A program made the translations under genes and the position numbers. A stretch of DNA of 64,000 nt from Hymenobacter convexus (GTDB taxonomy: Bacteria > Bacteroidota > Bacteroidia > Cytophagales > Hymenobacteraceae). The DNA lies in NCBI RefSeq assembly GCF_030580955.1, contig NZ_JAUQON010000012.1:100383-164382 (forward strand). Reading direction: 5' to 3'. Shown piece by piece: positions 1 to 9,170 of this stretch (its first letter is position 1; every line of letters begins with the position of its first letter). Under the pieces are notes generated by a model, which worked only from the letters and a program-made list of their open reading frames with translations, ran no database searches and had not been told where the DNA came from.

Positions 1-149
1 ACCGGCCCACCCAAACCGGCAACTGGGCGACGCCGGCAAGCAACTCGCCGATTCCTGTTGGCTACGGCGCTTTCCAACAAGCAAATTTGAAGTAACGAGT
101 CCCCCGGCCCACTGGCCATTTCCCGCTCTCACTCCCCTCCCGCTTCCAA
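1..149 (+). other. Left edge, possible tail of an upstream gene
   Basis: Reading from base 3, an open frame of 30 codons runs to a TAA at 93-95 (ending ...FQQANLK). It could be the C-terminus of a gene that begins outside the window, but no family is recognisable. Bases 96-149 hold the untranslated region before the peroxidase gene, and no clear promoter was seen there. Confidence 0.2.
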
Positions 150-1322
150 ATGGCCGCTTCTATACTTCCCCGGGTTGCATCGATGCTGGCTGCCGCCACG
201 CTGCTCGTTGTAGTGGCTTGCCAGAAGCAGGATAACACCCCCAACGCCGCCGACCTGGCCACCCTCACGGCCCTGCCCCTGGTGGCACCCGCCCCGGCCA
301 ACAACCCCGGCAGCCCGGCCAAAATCGCCCTCGGCCGCGCCCTGTACTGGGACCCCGTGCTCTCGGGCGGCAAGGACGTGAGCTGCGCCAGCTGCCACCA
401 CCCCGCCAACGGCTACGCCGACGCCGTGGACCTGAGTATCGGCGTGAATGGCCAGGGCCTGGGCACCAGCCGCCACTTCCGCGCACCGAACGATATTCCT
501 TTCGTGAAGCGCAACTCGCCCACGGTGCTCAACGCCGCCTTCAACGGCCTGAAAGCCGACGGCAGCTGCGACCCCAACACGGCCGCCATGTTCTGGGACG
601 TGCGGGCCCAGTCGCTCGAAACGCAGTCGCTAATGCCCGTGGCTACGCTGGAGGAAATGCGCGGCCACCAGTACGCCGAGGGCGTGGCCCTCGACTCGGT
701 AGTGGCGCGGCTGCGGCGCATTCCGGCGTATGCGGCCATGTTTAGCGCCGCGTTTGCGGAGGCGGCGCCGGTTAACAGCGTCAACATTGGCAAGGCGCTG
801 GCTTGCTTCGAGCGCACGCTCATTGCCACCGATTCGCCCTTCGACCGCTACCAGCGTGGCGAGACATCGGCCCTCACGGCCCAGCAGGTGCAGGGTCTAA
901 ACGACTTCGTGACCAGCGGCTGCGCCAAGTGCCACAGCGGCCCGATGCTGAGCGACTACAAAACCCACGTGCTGGGCGTGGCTGATAATGGCAAAAATCC
1001 CACCTCCGACGCGGGCCTGAACGGCACCTACGCCTTCCGCACGCCCAGCCTGCGCAACGTGGCCCTCACGGCGCCCTACATGCACGACGGCACGCTGGCC
1101 AACCTGCAGGCCGTGCTCAATTTCTACGACCCCGGCCGGGGCGGCCAGGCCCCCTCGGCCAACCCGCACGTGAGCCTGGCCCAGCGCGACCCGCTGTTTC
1201 CGGGCCGCGTGGCCAACCCGGCCAATATCATCGCCTTCCTGCAGTCGCTCACGGCCGCCAGCTACGACCGCACCGTGCCCACCAGCGTGCCCAGCGGCCT
1301 GCCCGTGGGCGGCAACCTCTAG
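150..1322 (+). CDS. Di-haem cytochrome c peroxidase family lipoprotein (MauG/MbnH-like)
   Basis: A 390-residue exported protein. The N-terminus has a hydrophobic segment ending in a lipobox (VVVAC, Cys24), so it should be anchored in the periplasm or outer membrane. Two CxxCH haem sites are present: C79-A-S-C82-H83 and C258-A-K-C261-H262, the layout of bacterial di-haem peroxidases and of the MauG/MbnH group, which oxidise H2O2 or protein side chains. The length fits the family. The C-terminal part has the usual TPSLRNVALTAPYMHDG block, a hallmark of this superfamily. Whether it is a true peroxidase or a protein-modifying enzyme cannot be decided here, because no MauG/MbnP-type substrate gene is visible. 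The ATG at 150 gives a good lipoprotein signal; a later Met12 would also work. Confidence 0.9.
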   Translation: MAASILPRVASMLAAATLLVVVACQKQDNTPNAADLATLTALPLVAPAPANNPGSPAKIALGRALYWDPVLSGGKDVSCASCHHPANGYADAVDLSIGVNGQGLGTSRHFRAPNDIPFVKRNSPTVLNAAFNGLKADGSCDPNTAAMFWDVRAQSLETQSLMPVATLEEMRGHQYAEGVALDSVVARLRRIPAYAAMFSAAFAEAAPVNSVNIGKALACFERTLIATDSPFDRYQRGETSALTAQQVQGLNDFVTSGCAKCHSGPMLSDYKTHVLGVADNGKNPTSDAGLNGTYAFRTPSLRNVALTAPYMHDGTLANLQAVLNFYDPGRGGQAPSANPHVSLAQRDPLFPGRVANPANIIAFLQSLTAASYDRTVPTSVPSGLPVGGNL

Positions 1323-1383
1323 CAGCATCCTTCTTTTCAGCTTACCCAATTCATTTTTTCACCCTTTTTCCCATTTCAGTTTT

Positions 1384-1587
1384 ATGCGTACCACTTCCAT
1401 TCTTCGCATTGTCAGCGCGGCCGCGCTGATTTGCTCCATGAGCAGCTTCTCGGGCTGCGAGAAAGACAACGTGAGCCCGAGCGGCGGTTGCCAGAACAAG
1501 AAAACGACGACGACCACGACGCCGACGACCACAACGACGACGACGCCCACCACCACGAGCAGCAGCTCGTCGGGCGGGGCCGGCTAA
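1384..1587 (+). CDS. Small Thr-rich lipoprotein
   Basis: A 67-residue protein with a signal segment and a lipobox-like FSGC (Cys25), followed by a short linker and an almost pure Thr/Pro/Ser tail (T6-P-T7-P-T3-S5). The tail is coded by tandem acg/acc repeats, which could change length by slippage. The protein looks like a surface-anchored spacer, and Thr/Ser-rich stretches are possible O-glycosylation targets in Bacteroidota. It lies 60 bases after the peroxidase gene on the same strand and may share its transcript. No known family is recognised. The lipoprotein signal supports it as a real gene. Confidence 0.6.
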   Translation: MRTTSILRIVSAAALICSMSSFSGCEKDNVSPSGGCQNKKTTTTTTPTTTTTTTPTTTSSSSSGGAG

Positions 1588-1773
1588 GCCGCCGGAGGTT
1601 TTGTTCTACCCGGCCGGGCCCGGCTCTTCGGAGCGGGGCCCGGCATTGGGATTGGCGCGGTTTAGAAACCGGTTTTCAGGAAATTCTTCAGCAACAGTAC
1701 GTGTATCCTTTAGGCACTATCATTTGAAACAACCGCTTACTAATCAACACGGAATACTTACTACTTCTTTATC

Positions 1774-3696
1774 ATGAAGCGTTTCTGGACGGTTCTATTC
1801 TCTTCTCCGTGGCTATTGCTGGGGCTGCTGCTGGCCCCGCTGGGGGCATCGGCCACGCACATCGTGGGCGGCGAGCTGGATTTGCAATACAAGTCCGGCA
1901 GCAACTACGCCCTCACGCTCAACCTGTATTTCGACGCCATCAACGGCGACCCCAACGCCCTCGACCCGTCGCTGACGGCGGGCATTTTTGCCAAAGGCAC
2001 CAACCAGCGCATGACCAACGTGGTGCTGCCGCTCACCAGCGACACCTTCGTGCAGTACACCAACCCGGCTTGTTCGGTGGGCGGGCTGAGCACGCGCAAG
2101 CTGGTGTATAGCAAGGACATTGTCCTCGACGCCGCCACCTATACCAATGCCGCCGGCTACTACGTGGCCGTAGAGCGCTGCTGCCGCAACATCACCATCG
2201 GCAACATTGTGAACCCCGGCGGCGCCGCCCAAACCTTTTACCTGGAGTTTCCGGCCGTCGTCCGCTCGGGCGCGGCGTTTATTGACTCGACGCCGCGCAT
2301 TTTCCCGCCCCTCGGCGACTATGCCTGCCTCAACGAGCTGTTTTACTACGACTTTGGCGGGCAGGACGTGGACGGCGACTCGCTGGTGTACGACATGGTG
2401 ACGCCGCTCAACGGCCACGCCACGGCCGCTGTGGGCAACACCGCCCCCACGCCCCTGAGCGCTCCTTACTCCACCATCACCTGGAACCCGGGCCTGAGCA
2501 CCACCAACCAGATTCCGGGCGCGCCGGCCCTGGGCATCAATGCGCGCACCGGCCGCCTCACGGTGCGGCCCGCCAGCCTGGGCTTATTTGTGTTCGGGGT
2601 GCGCTGCTCGGAATACCGGCGGGGCGTAAAAATCGGCGAGACGCGCCGCGACTTCCAGCTCTACGTGCTGGCCTGCCCCACCAACGTGGCCCCCAAAGCC
2701 ACCGTGCGCGCCGCCGGCAGCCTCGTGCCTTATCGCCCCGGCCGCGACACGCTGCGCCTGCTGCCCGGCGGCAACCGCTGCCTCACCATCCGCTACACCG
2801 ATTCGGACCCCAACTCGGTGCTGACCATGAGCGCCCGGCCGGTGAATTTTACGACGCCGGCCGTGGCCTTCACCACCAGCACCAGCGGCACGGTGCGCAC
2901 CGCCGCCGACACGCTCACGGCCACGCTCTGCTTCCCGACGTGCACCGACACCAAGGGCAAGGTGTATTTGCTCGACATCATTGTGGCCGACAACGGCTGC
3001 AGCCTGCCCAAGCATGACACCGTGCGGGTGGCCTTCACGGCGGCGCTGGCGCCCAATGCGGCGCCGGTGCTCACCAGCACCCTGCCGCCCGCGCCGCTTC
3101 CGGTGTCGGACCAGGCGCCCGCCGTGGTGCACGTCGTTATTGGCCAGCGCTACACCGCCACCCTGGCCGGCACCGACGCCGACCGCGACGCCCTGACGAT
3201 GACGGCCACTGGCGTGGGGTTTGATTTGGGGGCCGTGGGCATGCAGTTTGCGGCCCAGGGCGGCGCGGGGCAGGCCAGCGGCACCTTCACTTGGGAGCCC
3301 ACGTGCACGGCCGTGGCGGCGGCCGGCGAGGGCGGCGGCCTGCTGGTGCGCTTCACGCTGGCCGAAACCGGGCCCTGCGTGCCCGTGCCGCAGGAGCGCC
3401 TCGTGCGCTTCGAGGTGGTGCCGGTGGCAGAGGCCGAGACCTTCATTCCGCCCAACATCATCACGCCCAACGCCGATGGCGTGAACGACGAGTTCCGGAT
3501 GCCCAGCCTGCCGGTGGATTTCTGCGACCGTAAATTTGCGGGCATCAAAATCTTCTCGCGCTGGGGGCAGCAGGTGTACGAGTCGGACGCGCGCGACTTC
3601 CGCTGGAGCGGCGCCGGGGCGGGCGGCCTGTATTATTACCTCGTCACGTACACCGACGGCCGTAAGTTTAAGGGCTGGGTGGAGGTGATTCCGTAG
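1774..3696 (+). CDS. T9SS type B cargo protein (gliding-motility-associated C-terminal domain)
   Basis: A 640-residue secreted protein. An N-terminal signal peptide (about residues 1-27) is followed by ATHIVGGELDL, a start common in this Bacteroidota family of extracellular proteins. The middle contains Cys-bearing, beta-rich Ig/cadherin-like segments. The last 85 residues form a type B sorting domain: FIPPNIITPNADGVNDEF, then KIFSRWGQQVYES and a Gly-Leu-Tyr-Tyr-Tyr strand, ending near KGWVEVIP. This domain directs export through the type IX secretion system and attachment to, or release from, the cell surface. No enzyme domain is visible, so an adhesin or structural surface role is an inference. 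The gene appears to be monocistronic and is followed by a palindromic element. Confidence 0.85.
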   Translation: MKRFWTVLFSSPWLLLGLLLAPLGASATHIVGGELDLQYKSGSNYALTLNLYFDAINGDPNALDPSLTAGIFAKGTNQRMTNVVLPLTSDTFVQYTNPACSVGGLSTRKLVYSKDIVLDAATYTNAAGYYVAVERCCRNITIGNIVNPGGAAQTFYLEFPAVVRSGAAFIDSTPRIFPPLGDYACLNELFYYDFGGQDVDGDSLVYDMVTPLNGHATAAVGNTAPTPLSAPYSTITWNPGLSTTNQIPGAPALGINARTGRLTVRPASLGLFVFGVRCSEYRRGVKIGETRRDFQLYVLACPTNVAPKATVRAAGSLVPYRPGRDTLRLLPGGNRCLTIRYTDSDPNSVLTMSARPVNFTTPAVAFTTSTSGTVRTAADTLTATLCFPTCTDTKGKVYLLDIIVADNGCSLPKHDTVRVAFTAALAPNAAPVLTSTLPPAPLPVSDQAPAVVHVVIGQRYTATLAGTDADRDALTMTATGVGFDLGAVGMQFAAQGGAGQASGTFTWEPTCTAVAAAGEGGGLLVRFTLAETGPCVPVPQERLVRFEVVPVAEAETFIPPNIITPNADGVNDEFRMPSLPVDFCDRKFAGIKIFSRWGQQVYESDARDFRWSGAGAGGLYYYLVTYTDGRKFKGWVEVIP

Positions 3697-3730
3697 CGCA
3701 GAAGCGGCCTTTTAGCACAATGGATGAGGC

Positions 3731-3827
3731 CGTCATGCTGAGCGTAGTCGAAGCATCTCTACCGCACAACTGACCAATCCTGTTGTAACAAAGCGGTAGA
3801 GATGCTTCGACTACGCTCAGCATGACG
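3731..3827. repeat. Palindromic element, family A
   Basis: Two arms of about 35 bases (3731-3765 and 3793-3827) are near-perfect inverse complements, beginning cgtcatgctgagcg and containing gaagcatctctaccgc. A 27-base loop separates them. It is one of nine copies of this family in the window and is able to form a long hairpin in RNA. Confidence 0.9.
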
Positions 3828-3876
3828 TTCCTTTAAGACCCAACTTCAACCGCTTTTCTGCCATCTCCTCCCTTCC

Positions 3877-4116
3877 ATGAAGCTCAGAAAGAACATTGCC
3901 ACCAGCGAGGCCGGGTTCATCTTCAACCCCGCCACCGGCGACTCCTTCGCGGCCAACCAGCTGGCGGCCGACATCCTGGCGCGCACCAAGGCCGGGCAGG
4001 ACGCGGCGGCTATTAAGGCCGACATTCTGGAGCGCTATGAGGTGGCGCCCGGCCAGCTCGAAAAGGACTGGGACGACCTGCTGGCCCAGCTGCGCGAATT
4101 CAACCTCTTAGACTAA
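3877..4116 (+). CDS. PqqD-like small protein
   Basis: A 79-residue protein matching the compact winged-helix PqqD fold: RKNIATSEAGFIFNPATGDSFAANQLAADIL..., followed by a helical half with ILERYEVAPGQLEKDWDDLLAQL. PqqD proteins bind precursor peptides or small partners and present them to modifying enzymes. The gene ends 6 bases before the ATP-grasp gene, so the two are almost surely co-translated. No precursor peptide gene is visible nearby, which leaves the client unknown. A sugar- or amino-acid-handling system rather than a peptide product is equally possible. Confidence 0.75.
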   Translation: MKLRKNIATSEAGFIFNPATGDSFAANQLAADILARTKAGQDAAAIKADILERYEVAPGQLEKDWDDLLAQLREFNLLD

Positions 4117-4122
4117 GCCGCC

Positions 4123-5181
4123 GTGCCCCTTTCCGCTACCCGCCCGCGCCTGACCGTGGCCGTGACCGGCCTCAACGCCACCGACAGCCCGGGGCCGGGC
4201 GTGGCCGTCATCCGCGCCCTGCGCGAAACGACGGATTTTGACTTGCGTATCATCGGGCTAAGCTACGAGGCGCTGGAGCCGGGTATCTACCTGCGCGACA
4301 TGGTGGACCGCACCTACCAGCTGCCCTACCCCTCGGCCGGCACGGCGGCCCTGCTAGAGCGGCTCCAGTATATCAAAGAGCAGGAAGACGTGGCCGTGCT
4401 CATCCCCAATTTCGACGCCGAGCTGTACAACTTCATCAAGCTCGAGCCGCAGTTGCGGGCGCTGGGCATCCGCACGTTTCTGCCCACGCTGGCTCAGTTG
4501 GACGCGCGCGACAAGCTGAACCTGCCCGCCTTCGGGGCGGCGCACGGGCTGCACGTGCCCGCCAGCCGCTCGTTGCACCACGCCGCCGAGTTGCTGGCCG
4601 CGGCCGAGGAGCTGGGCTGGCCCCTGGTGCTGAAGGGCCGCTACTACGACGCCGCCGTGGTGCACACGCTGGCCCAAGCCGAGCAGGCTTTCCTCCGGCT
4701 AGCGGGGCAGTGGGGCGTGCCGCTCATCGCGCAGCAGTTTGTGGCGGGGCAGGAAATCAATATTGCCGGGCTGAGCGATGGCCACGGGCGCGCCCTGAGC
4801 GTAGTGCCTATGCGCAAACTCACCATCACCGACAAGGGCAAGGCCTGGGCCGGCATCACCCTCGAAGACGAGGCCCTGCTGGGCCTGGCCCGGCGCTTTG
4901 CCGAGGCCACGAAGTGGCGCGGCGGCTTCGAGCTGGAAATCATGCGGGCAGCCACCGGCGAGCTGTTCATCATGGAAATCAACCCGCGCTTTCCGGCCTG
5001 GATATACCTCACGGCCGCCGCCGGCCAGAACCAGCCGGCCGCATTGTTGCGCCTGGCCCTGGGCTTGCCCGTGACGCAGATGGAGGACTACGCGGTGGGC
5101 AAAATGTTCGTGCGCTACGCCTGGGACCTGATTACCGACCACACCCAGTTTCAGCAAGTGGCCGCGCTGGGCGAACTTTGA
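4123..5181 (+). CDS. ATP-grasp ligase-like protein
   Basis: A 352-residue ATP-grasp enzyme of the carbamoyl-phosphate-synthase/carboxylate-amine ligase type. It has an N-terminal Rossmann-like preATP domain (TVAVTGLNATDSPGPGVAVI), a phosphate-loop region near residue 167 (PLVLKGRYYDAAVV), a hinge segment near 200 (LIAQQFVAGQEINIAG), and the metal-binding pair in FIMEINPRFPAW (Glu285 and Asn287). Such enzymes join a carboxylate to an amine by way of an acyl-phosphate. The start is GTG at 4123, six bases after the stop of the PqqD-like gene. Its neighbours, a PqqD-like protein and a PLP decarboxylase, suggest a small pathway that makes or matures an amino-acid-derived compound. The substrate cannot be read from the sequence. 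Confidence 0.8.
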   Translation: MPLSATRPRLTVAVTGLNATDSPGPGVAVIRALRETTDFDLRIIGLSYEALEPGIYLRDMVDRTYQLPYPSAGTAALLERLQYIKEQEDVAVLIPNFDAELYNFIKLEPQLRALGIRTFLPTLAQLDARDKLNLPAFGAAHGLHVPASRSLHHAAELLAAAEELGWPLVLKGRYYDAAVVHTLAQAEQAFLRLAGQWGVPLIAQQFVAGQEINIAGLSDGHGRALSVVPMRKLTITDKGKAWAGITLEDEALLGLARRFAEATKWRGGFELEIMRAATGELFIMEINPRFPAWIYLTAAAGQNQPAALLRLALGLPVTQMEDYAVGKMFVRYAWDLITDHTQFQQVAALGEL

Positions 5182-5204
5182 GCCGACGCTTGATAGAAGA
5201 CGTC

Positions 5205-5303
5205 TGTCATCCTGAGCGCAGCGAAGGACCTTATCACGGCTGAACAGCTTGCAGTAATTTCAATTGGCTCAGCCGTGATAAGTTCGCTGCGCTCAGGATG
5301 ACA
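5205..5303. repeat. Palindromic element, family B
   Basis: The arms tgtcatcctgagcgcagcgaa (from 5205) and its inverse complement ending at 5303 flank a loop holding a second inner inverted repeat (ttatcacggctga / tcagccgtgataa). It lies between the ATP-grasp and decarboxylase genes and overlaps an upstream ATG (5298), which is why the later start at 5340 is preferred for the next gene. Confidence 0.9.
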
Positions 5304-5339
5304 AACTCTGCCTTGTCCGCCCGACTCTCCCACTTCCCC

Positions 5340-6686
5340 ATGAAACAACCCTACGAACGCCCCACCCTCCGCAAGCTCACGGCCGGCGCCCTGAACAAGT
5401 TCGGGCCGCGCGCCGGGGCCCGGGCCGTGACGGCCCTCGACGGCGTGGCAGTGGCGGAATTGGTGGCGCGCTTCGGCTCGCCGCTGTTTGTGCTGAGCGA
5501 GCGGCAGTTGCGGCGCAGCTACCAGGCGGCGGTGCGGGCCTTCGGCACGCGCTACCCGCGGGTGCAGCTGGCATGGTCGTACAAGACGAATTACCTGAAC
5601 GCGGTGTGCCGGGTCTTTCATCAGGAAGGGGCCTGGGCCGAGGTGGTGAGCGGCATGGAGCTGGAAAAGGCCCTGCTCAACGGCGTGCCCGGCCCGCACA
5701 TTCTTTTCAATGGACCGGGCAAGCGCCGCGCCGATTTGGAGCGCGCCTGCGCGGTCGATGCCGTCATTCACCTCGACAATGCCGACGAGCTGCACCTGCT
5801 GCTGGACGTGGCCGCCGGCCGGGCCCACCGGCCCCGCGTGGCCCTGCGTGTGAACCTCGACGCCGGCATCGTGCCGCAGTGGGACCGGTTTGGCTTCAAC
5901 CTGGAGAACGGCGAGGCCTGGCAGGCGCTGGGCCGCGTGGTGGCCTCGGGGCGGCTGGAGCTGGTGGGGCTGCACTGCCACATCGGCACTTACATTCTGC
6001 AGCCGGCGGCCTACGGCGCGGCAGCCACCAAGCTGGCGGCGCTGGCCCGGCGCTGCGCGCAGGAGCTGCACACGGCCGTGCACTACCTCGACCTGGGCGG
6101 CGGCTTCCCGTCGACCAATACGCTGAAAGGCGCCTACCTGCCCGCCACCGACACGGTGCCCGCCCTGGACGAGTACGCCGAAGCCGTGGCCGGGGCGCTG
6201 CTGAGCGCCGGCTTCCCCGCCGAGGAGCTGCCCCTGCTGGTGCTGGAGGCCGGCCGCGCGCTGGTGGACGAAGCGGGCTCGCTCATCGGCACGGTGCTGG
6301 CCAACAAGCGCCTGGCCGACGGCCGCCGCGCCACCATCCTCGACTTCGGGGTAAACCTGCTTTTTACCTCCTTTTGGTACGACCACCACATCAGCCCCAC
6401 CCGCGAGTTTTCCAACCAGACGGAGCCTACCGTGCTCTACGGCCCCTTGTGCATGAACATTGACATGCTGCGCGAGAGCATTGCTCTGCCCCTGCTGGCC
6501 CCCGGCGATACCGTGGTGGTGCACAAGGTGGGCGCCTACAACATGAGCCAATGGCAGCAGTTCATCAACCTGCGCCCCAACGTGGTGCTCATTGACCAAG
6601 CCGGCGCGGTGCATGTTATCAGAGGCGCCGAGACGCTGGAATATCTGCAGCAGCTGGAGCAGGTGCCGGCGCACTTGCTTACTTAA
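5340..6686 (+). CDS. Diaminopimelate-decarboxylase-like PLP enzyme (fold type III)
   Basis: A 448-residue protein of the alanine-racemase-fold decarboxylase family. The PLP lysine lies in LAWSYKTNYLNAV (Lys82). HCHIGTYI, the glycine-rich phosphate loop LDLGGGFPS and EAGRALVDEAG follow in the order seen in LysA-type enzymes, and the C-terminal barrel carries VGAYNMSQW. LysA makes lysine from meso-diaminopimelate, but other members decarboxylate other D-centre amino acids or carboxylated polyamines. Linkage to an ATP-grasp ligase and a PqqD-like protein argues that this is a specialised enzyme and not the housekeeping LysA. The ATG at 5340 was chosen because the earlier in-frame ATG lies in a palindromic element and adds an unrelated leader. 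Confidence 0.8.
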   Translation: MKQPYERPTLRKLTAGALNKFGPRAGARAVTALDGVAVAELVARFGSPLFVLSERQLRRSYQAAVRAFGTRYPRVQLAWSYKTNYLNAVCRVFHQEGAWAEVVSGMELEKALLNGVPGPHILFNGPGKRRADLERACAVDAVIHLDNADELHLLLDVAAGRAHRPRVALRVNLDAGIVPQWDRFGFNLENGEAWQALGRVVASGRLELVGLHCHIGTYILQPAAYGAAATKLAALARRCAQELHTAVHYLDLGGGFPSTNTLKGAYLPATDTVPALDEYAEAVAGALLSAGFPAEELPLLVLEAGRALVDEAGSLIGTVLANKRLADGRRATILDFGVNLLFTSFWYDHHISPTREFSNQTEPTVLYGPLCMNIDMLRESIALPLLAPGDTVVVHKVGAYNMSQWQQFINLRPNVVLIDQAGAVHVIRGAETLEYLQQLEQVPAHLLT

Positions 6687-6708
6687 TTTTCATCTCCCTC
6701 CACGTACG

Positions 6709-6815
6709 CCTCACCCCCCGGCCCCCTCTCCTCAGGGAGAGGGGGAGCCAGACACCCCCACTTAGTGCATAACCGGTGTCCCCTCTCCCTGAGGAGAGGG
6801 GGTCAGGGGGTGAGG
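6709..6815. repeat. Palindromic element, family C
   Basis: Arms beginning cctcacccccc(t)gg and containing ccctctcc(t)cagggagaggg form a long, very GC-rich inverted repeat, with the right arm ending gggggtgagg at 6815. A second copy lies at 37136-37268. It sits directly before the urea-transporter/peptidase gene. Confidence 0.9.
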
Positions 6816-6830
6816 CGAACTGCCAGAATA

Positions 6831-9170
6831 ATGACTTCCTCCACCTCGTCCTTTTCTCGCGCCGTGCTGCACAGCTACGCCATGCTGTTCTTTTCGCAGC
6901 ACCGCGGCTTTGCGTGCGTACTGCTGCTGGTCACCTTCGGCCACCCGGCGGCGGGGGTGGCGGGGCTGGCCAGCGCGGCACTGGCGGTGGCGGGTGCCCG
7001 GGCGGCGGGCTTCAATAGGGAGTGGACGGACAGCGGGGCCTACAGCTTCAACGCCCTGCTGACCGGGCTGGCGCTGGCCTCGTTCTACCCGGCGGGGTGG
7101 GCGCTGGCGGGGCTGGTGGTGGTGGGCGCGGGCGTGGCCCTGCTGCTGAGCGTGGCCTTGGGCGGCTGGCTGGGGGGCCGGGGGCTGCCGGCGCTGAGCC
7201 TGCCGTTTGTGGGCACGGTGTGGCTGCTGCTGCTGGGCGGCGGGCCGCTGCTGCACCTGCCGGCCGGCGAGGGCGGCCTCTACTGGCTCAATGAAGTGTA
7301 TGCCCTGGGCGGGCCGCGCCTGGTGGCGGTGGCCCAGTGGGTGGGCGACTGGCCCTGGCCGCCGCCGCTGGCCACCTACCTGCGGGCGCTGGGCTCGGTG
7401 CTGTTTCAGGACAGCGCCGCCGCCGGGCTGCTGGTGGCGGGGGGGCTGCTGTGGCACTCGCGCATTGCGTTTTCGCTGTCGGGGCTGGCGTTTTTGGGGG
7501 CGTATGGCTTGAGTGTGCTGGCCGGGCCGGCAGCGGGCGGGCTCAATGAGTACAACTTGGGGGCCAATTACATGGTGGCCGCTATGGCAGTGGGCAGCGT
7601 GTTCGTCATTCCCTCGCCGGCCAGCTACGCCTGGGCGCTGGGCAGCGTGCTGGTGACGGTGCTGCTGCTGGCGGCCAGCGCGGCCCTGCTCGATAGGCTG
7701 GGCCTGCCGGCGCTCTCGCTGCCCTACTGCGGCACGGCGCTGCTCTTTCTCTATGTGCTGCTGCTGCGCGAGCGGCCCGGCGCGGGCCTAGCGCTCACGC
7801 CGGTGCAGCGCTACTCGCCCGAGCGCAACCTCTACGCCTATGCCACCGACCGCGCGCGGCTGCCCGCCCCGGGCGCGGTGGCCCTCACCCTGCCCTTCCT
7901 GGGCGCCTGGACCTGCACGCAGGGCTACGCCGACGGCGGCCCCACCCACCTCGGCGACTGGGCCCAGGCCCTGGACTTCGCCATTCTCGACGCCGACGGC
8001 CACAGTTACCAGGGTGCGGGCCTCTCGCCTTCCGACTTTTATGCCTACAACAAGCCCGTGCTGGCCCCCGCCGACGGCGTGGTGGAAGAAGTCATTCAGC
8101 ACATCGAAGACAACGCCGTGGGCGAGGTGAACCTGGCCCAGAACTGGGGCAACACCGTCGTCATCCGCCACGCGCCCGGCCTGTTTACGCAGCTTTCGCA
8201 CCTGCGCGCCCACTCGGTGCCGGTGAAGGTGGGCGACTTCGTGCGGCGCGGCGACATCATCGGCACCTGCGGCAACTCGGGCCGCTCGCCCGAGCCGCAC
8301 CTGCACTTCCAGGTGCAGGCCACGCCCTATGTGGGCTCGAAGACGCTGGCCTACCCGCTGGCTTATTTTGTGGCCGAAACAGGCAATGCAGCGCCTAGTA
8401 GTATCGCCAAAGCGTTTGTCGACTCATTCGAAATCCAACGCGGTACCGTCCGAAAAGCGGCTGGCACCATTCAAGCCATTGCCTCCACCGCTCACGCAGT
8501 TGCTGCCACCGACACAAAGTCTGCCCTGCCCCAACTCCGCCATTTCGGTGTGCCTGTGGTAGGCGAAACTGTGCGCCCGCCCGCCTTCAACCGCGCCTTG
8601 AGCCAGGCGCTGCGCTTCCCGCCCGGCTATGCCCTGGCCGTGCGCGACGCCGATAGGCCCGCCGCGCCGGCCCAGCGCTGGGAGGTGTTCACCGATGCCT
8701 ACAACCTGCCCTACCTGCGCTGCCACGCCACGGGCGCGGTGGCTTACTTCGGCGGCGATGCCTCGGTGTTCTATTTCACGGCCTTCTATGGGGCCGAAGA
8801 CTCCTGGCTCTACCGCTTCTACCAGGCCGTCTACCGGGTGCCGCTGGCCAGCCTGCCCGGCCAGGTGGTGCACGACGCCTTTCCGTTGTCGGTGGTGAAA
8901 AACCCGGCCCTGGCCTGGGCGCAGGACGTGCTGGCGCCGTTCTACCGCTTCGTGCGGCCCACCTTTTGGCTCGAAGAAGTGCCGGCTGGCGCGGCCGGCC
9001 GGCCCGGCCGCGCCCTGTGCCTGCGCAGCCGCGTGGCCGTGGCCTGGTTCGGCCGCGAGCAGGAAACCCAAGCCGCCGAGCTGCTGGTGGAAGCCGGCAC
9101 CCTGGCCGCCCTGCGCGTGCGCCGCCCGGGCGAGGAGCTGAACCTGACCTTTTCATTGGCCGACGCATGA
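6831..9170 (+). CDS. Urea-transporter-like membrane domain fused to an M23 metallopeptidase domain
   Basis: A 779-residue protein. Residues 1 to about 310 are strongly hydrophobic and carry duplicated UT-family signatures: YSFNALLTGLALASFY plus GLPALSLPFVGTVWLL in the first half, and GLNEYNLGANYMVAAM plus GLPALSLPYCGTALLF in the second. Urea transporters are channel-like proteins built from two such halves. From about residue 355 comes a LytM/M23-like zinc peptidase domain with His373, Asp382 and His490-Leu-His492 as likely metal ligands. M23 enzymes cut peptidoglycan cross-links or act as non-catalytic anchors. About 230 further residues follow without a clear family. The ATG at 6831 starts just after a palindromic element; an earlier ATG at 6765 lies inside it. 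The stop overlaps the next start (ATGA), so translation is coupled. Confidence 0.85.
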   Translation: MTSSTSSFSRAVLHSYAMLFFSQHRGFACVLLLVTFGHPAAGVAGLASAALAVAGARAAGFNREWTDSGAYSFNALLTGLALASFYPAGWALAGLVVVGAGVALLLSVALGGWLGGRGLPALSLPFVGTVWLLLLGGGPLLHLPAGEGGLYWLNEVYALGGPRLVAVAQWVGDWPWPPPLATYLRALGSVLFQDSAAAGLLVAGGLLWHSRIAFSLSGLAFLGAYGLSVLAGPAAGGLNEYNLGANYMVAAMAVGSVFVIPSPASYAWALGSVLVTVLLLAASAALLDRLGLPALSLPYCGTALLFLYVLLLRERPGAGLALTPVQRYSPERNLYAYATDRARLPAPGAVALTLPFLGAWTCTQGYADGGPTHLGDWAQALDFAILDADGHSYQGAGLSPSDFYAYNKPVLAPADGVVEEVIQHIEDNAVGEVNLAQNWGNTVVIRHAPGLFTQLSHLRAHSVPVKVGDFVRRGDIIGTCGNSGRSPEPHLHFQVQATPYVGSKTLAYPLAYFVAETGNAAPSSIAKAFVDSFEIQRGTVRKAAGTIQAIASTAHAVAATDTKSALPQLRHFGVPVVGETVRPPAFNRALSQALRFPPGYALAVRDADRPAAPAQRWEVFTDAYNLPYLRCHATGAVAYFGGDASVFYFTAFYGAEDSWLYRFYQAVYRVPLASLPGQVVHDAFPLSVVKNPALAWAQDVLAPFYRFVRPTFWLEEVPAGAAGRPGRALCLRSRVAVAWFGREQETQAAELLVEAGTLAALRVRRPGEELNLTFSLADA

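Noticed and set aside
5151..6674. 507-codon minus-strand frame opposite the decarboxylase
   Set aside because: Low-complexity His/Gln/Arg-rich translation opposite a gene with a PLP lysine motif.
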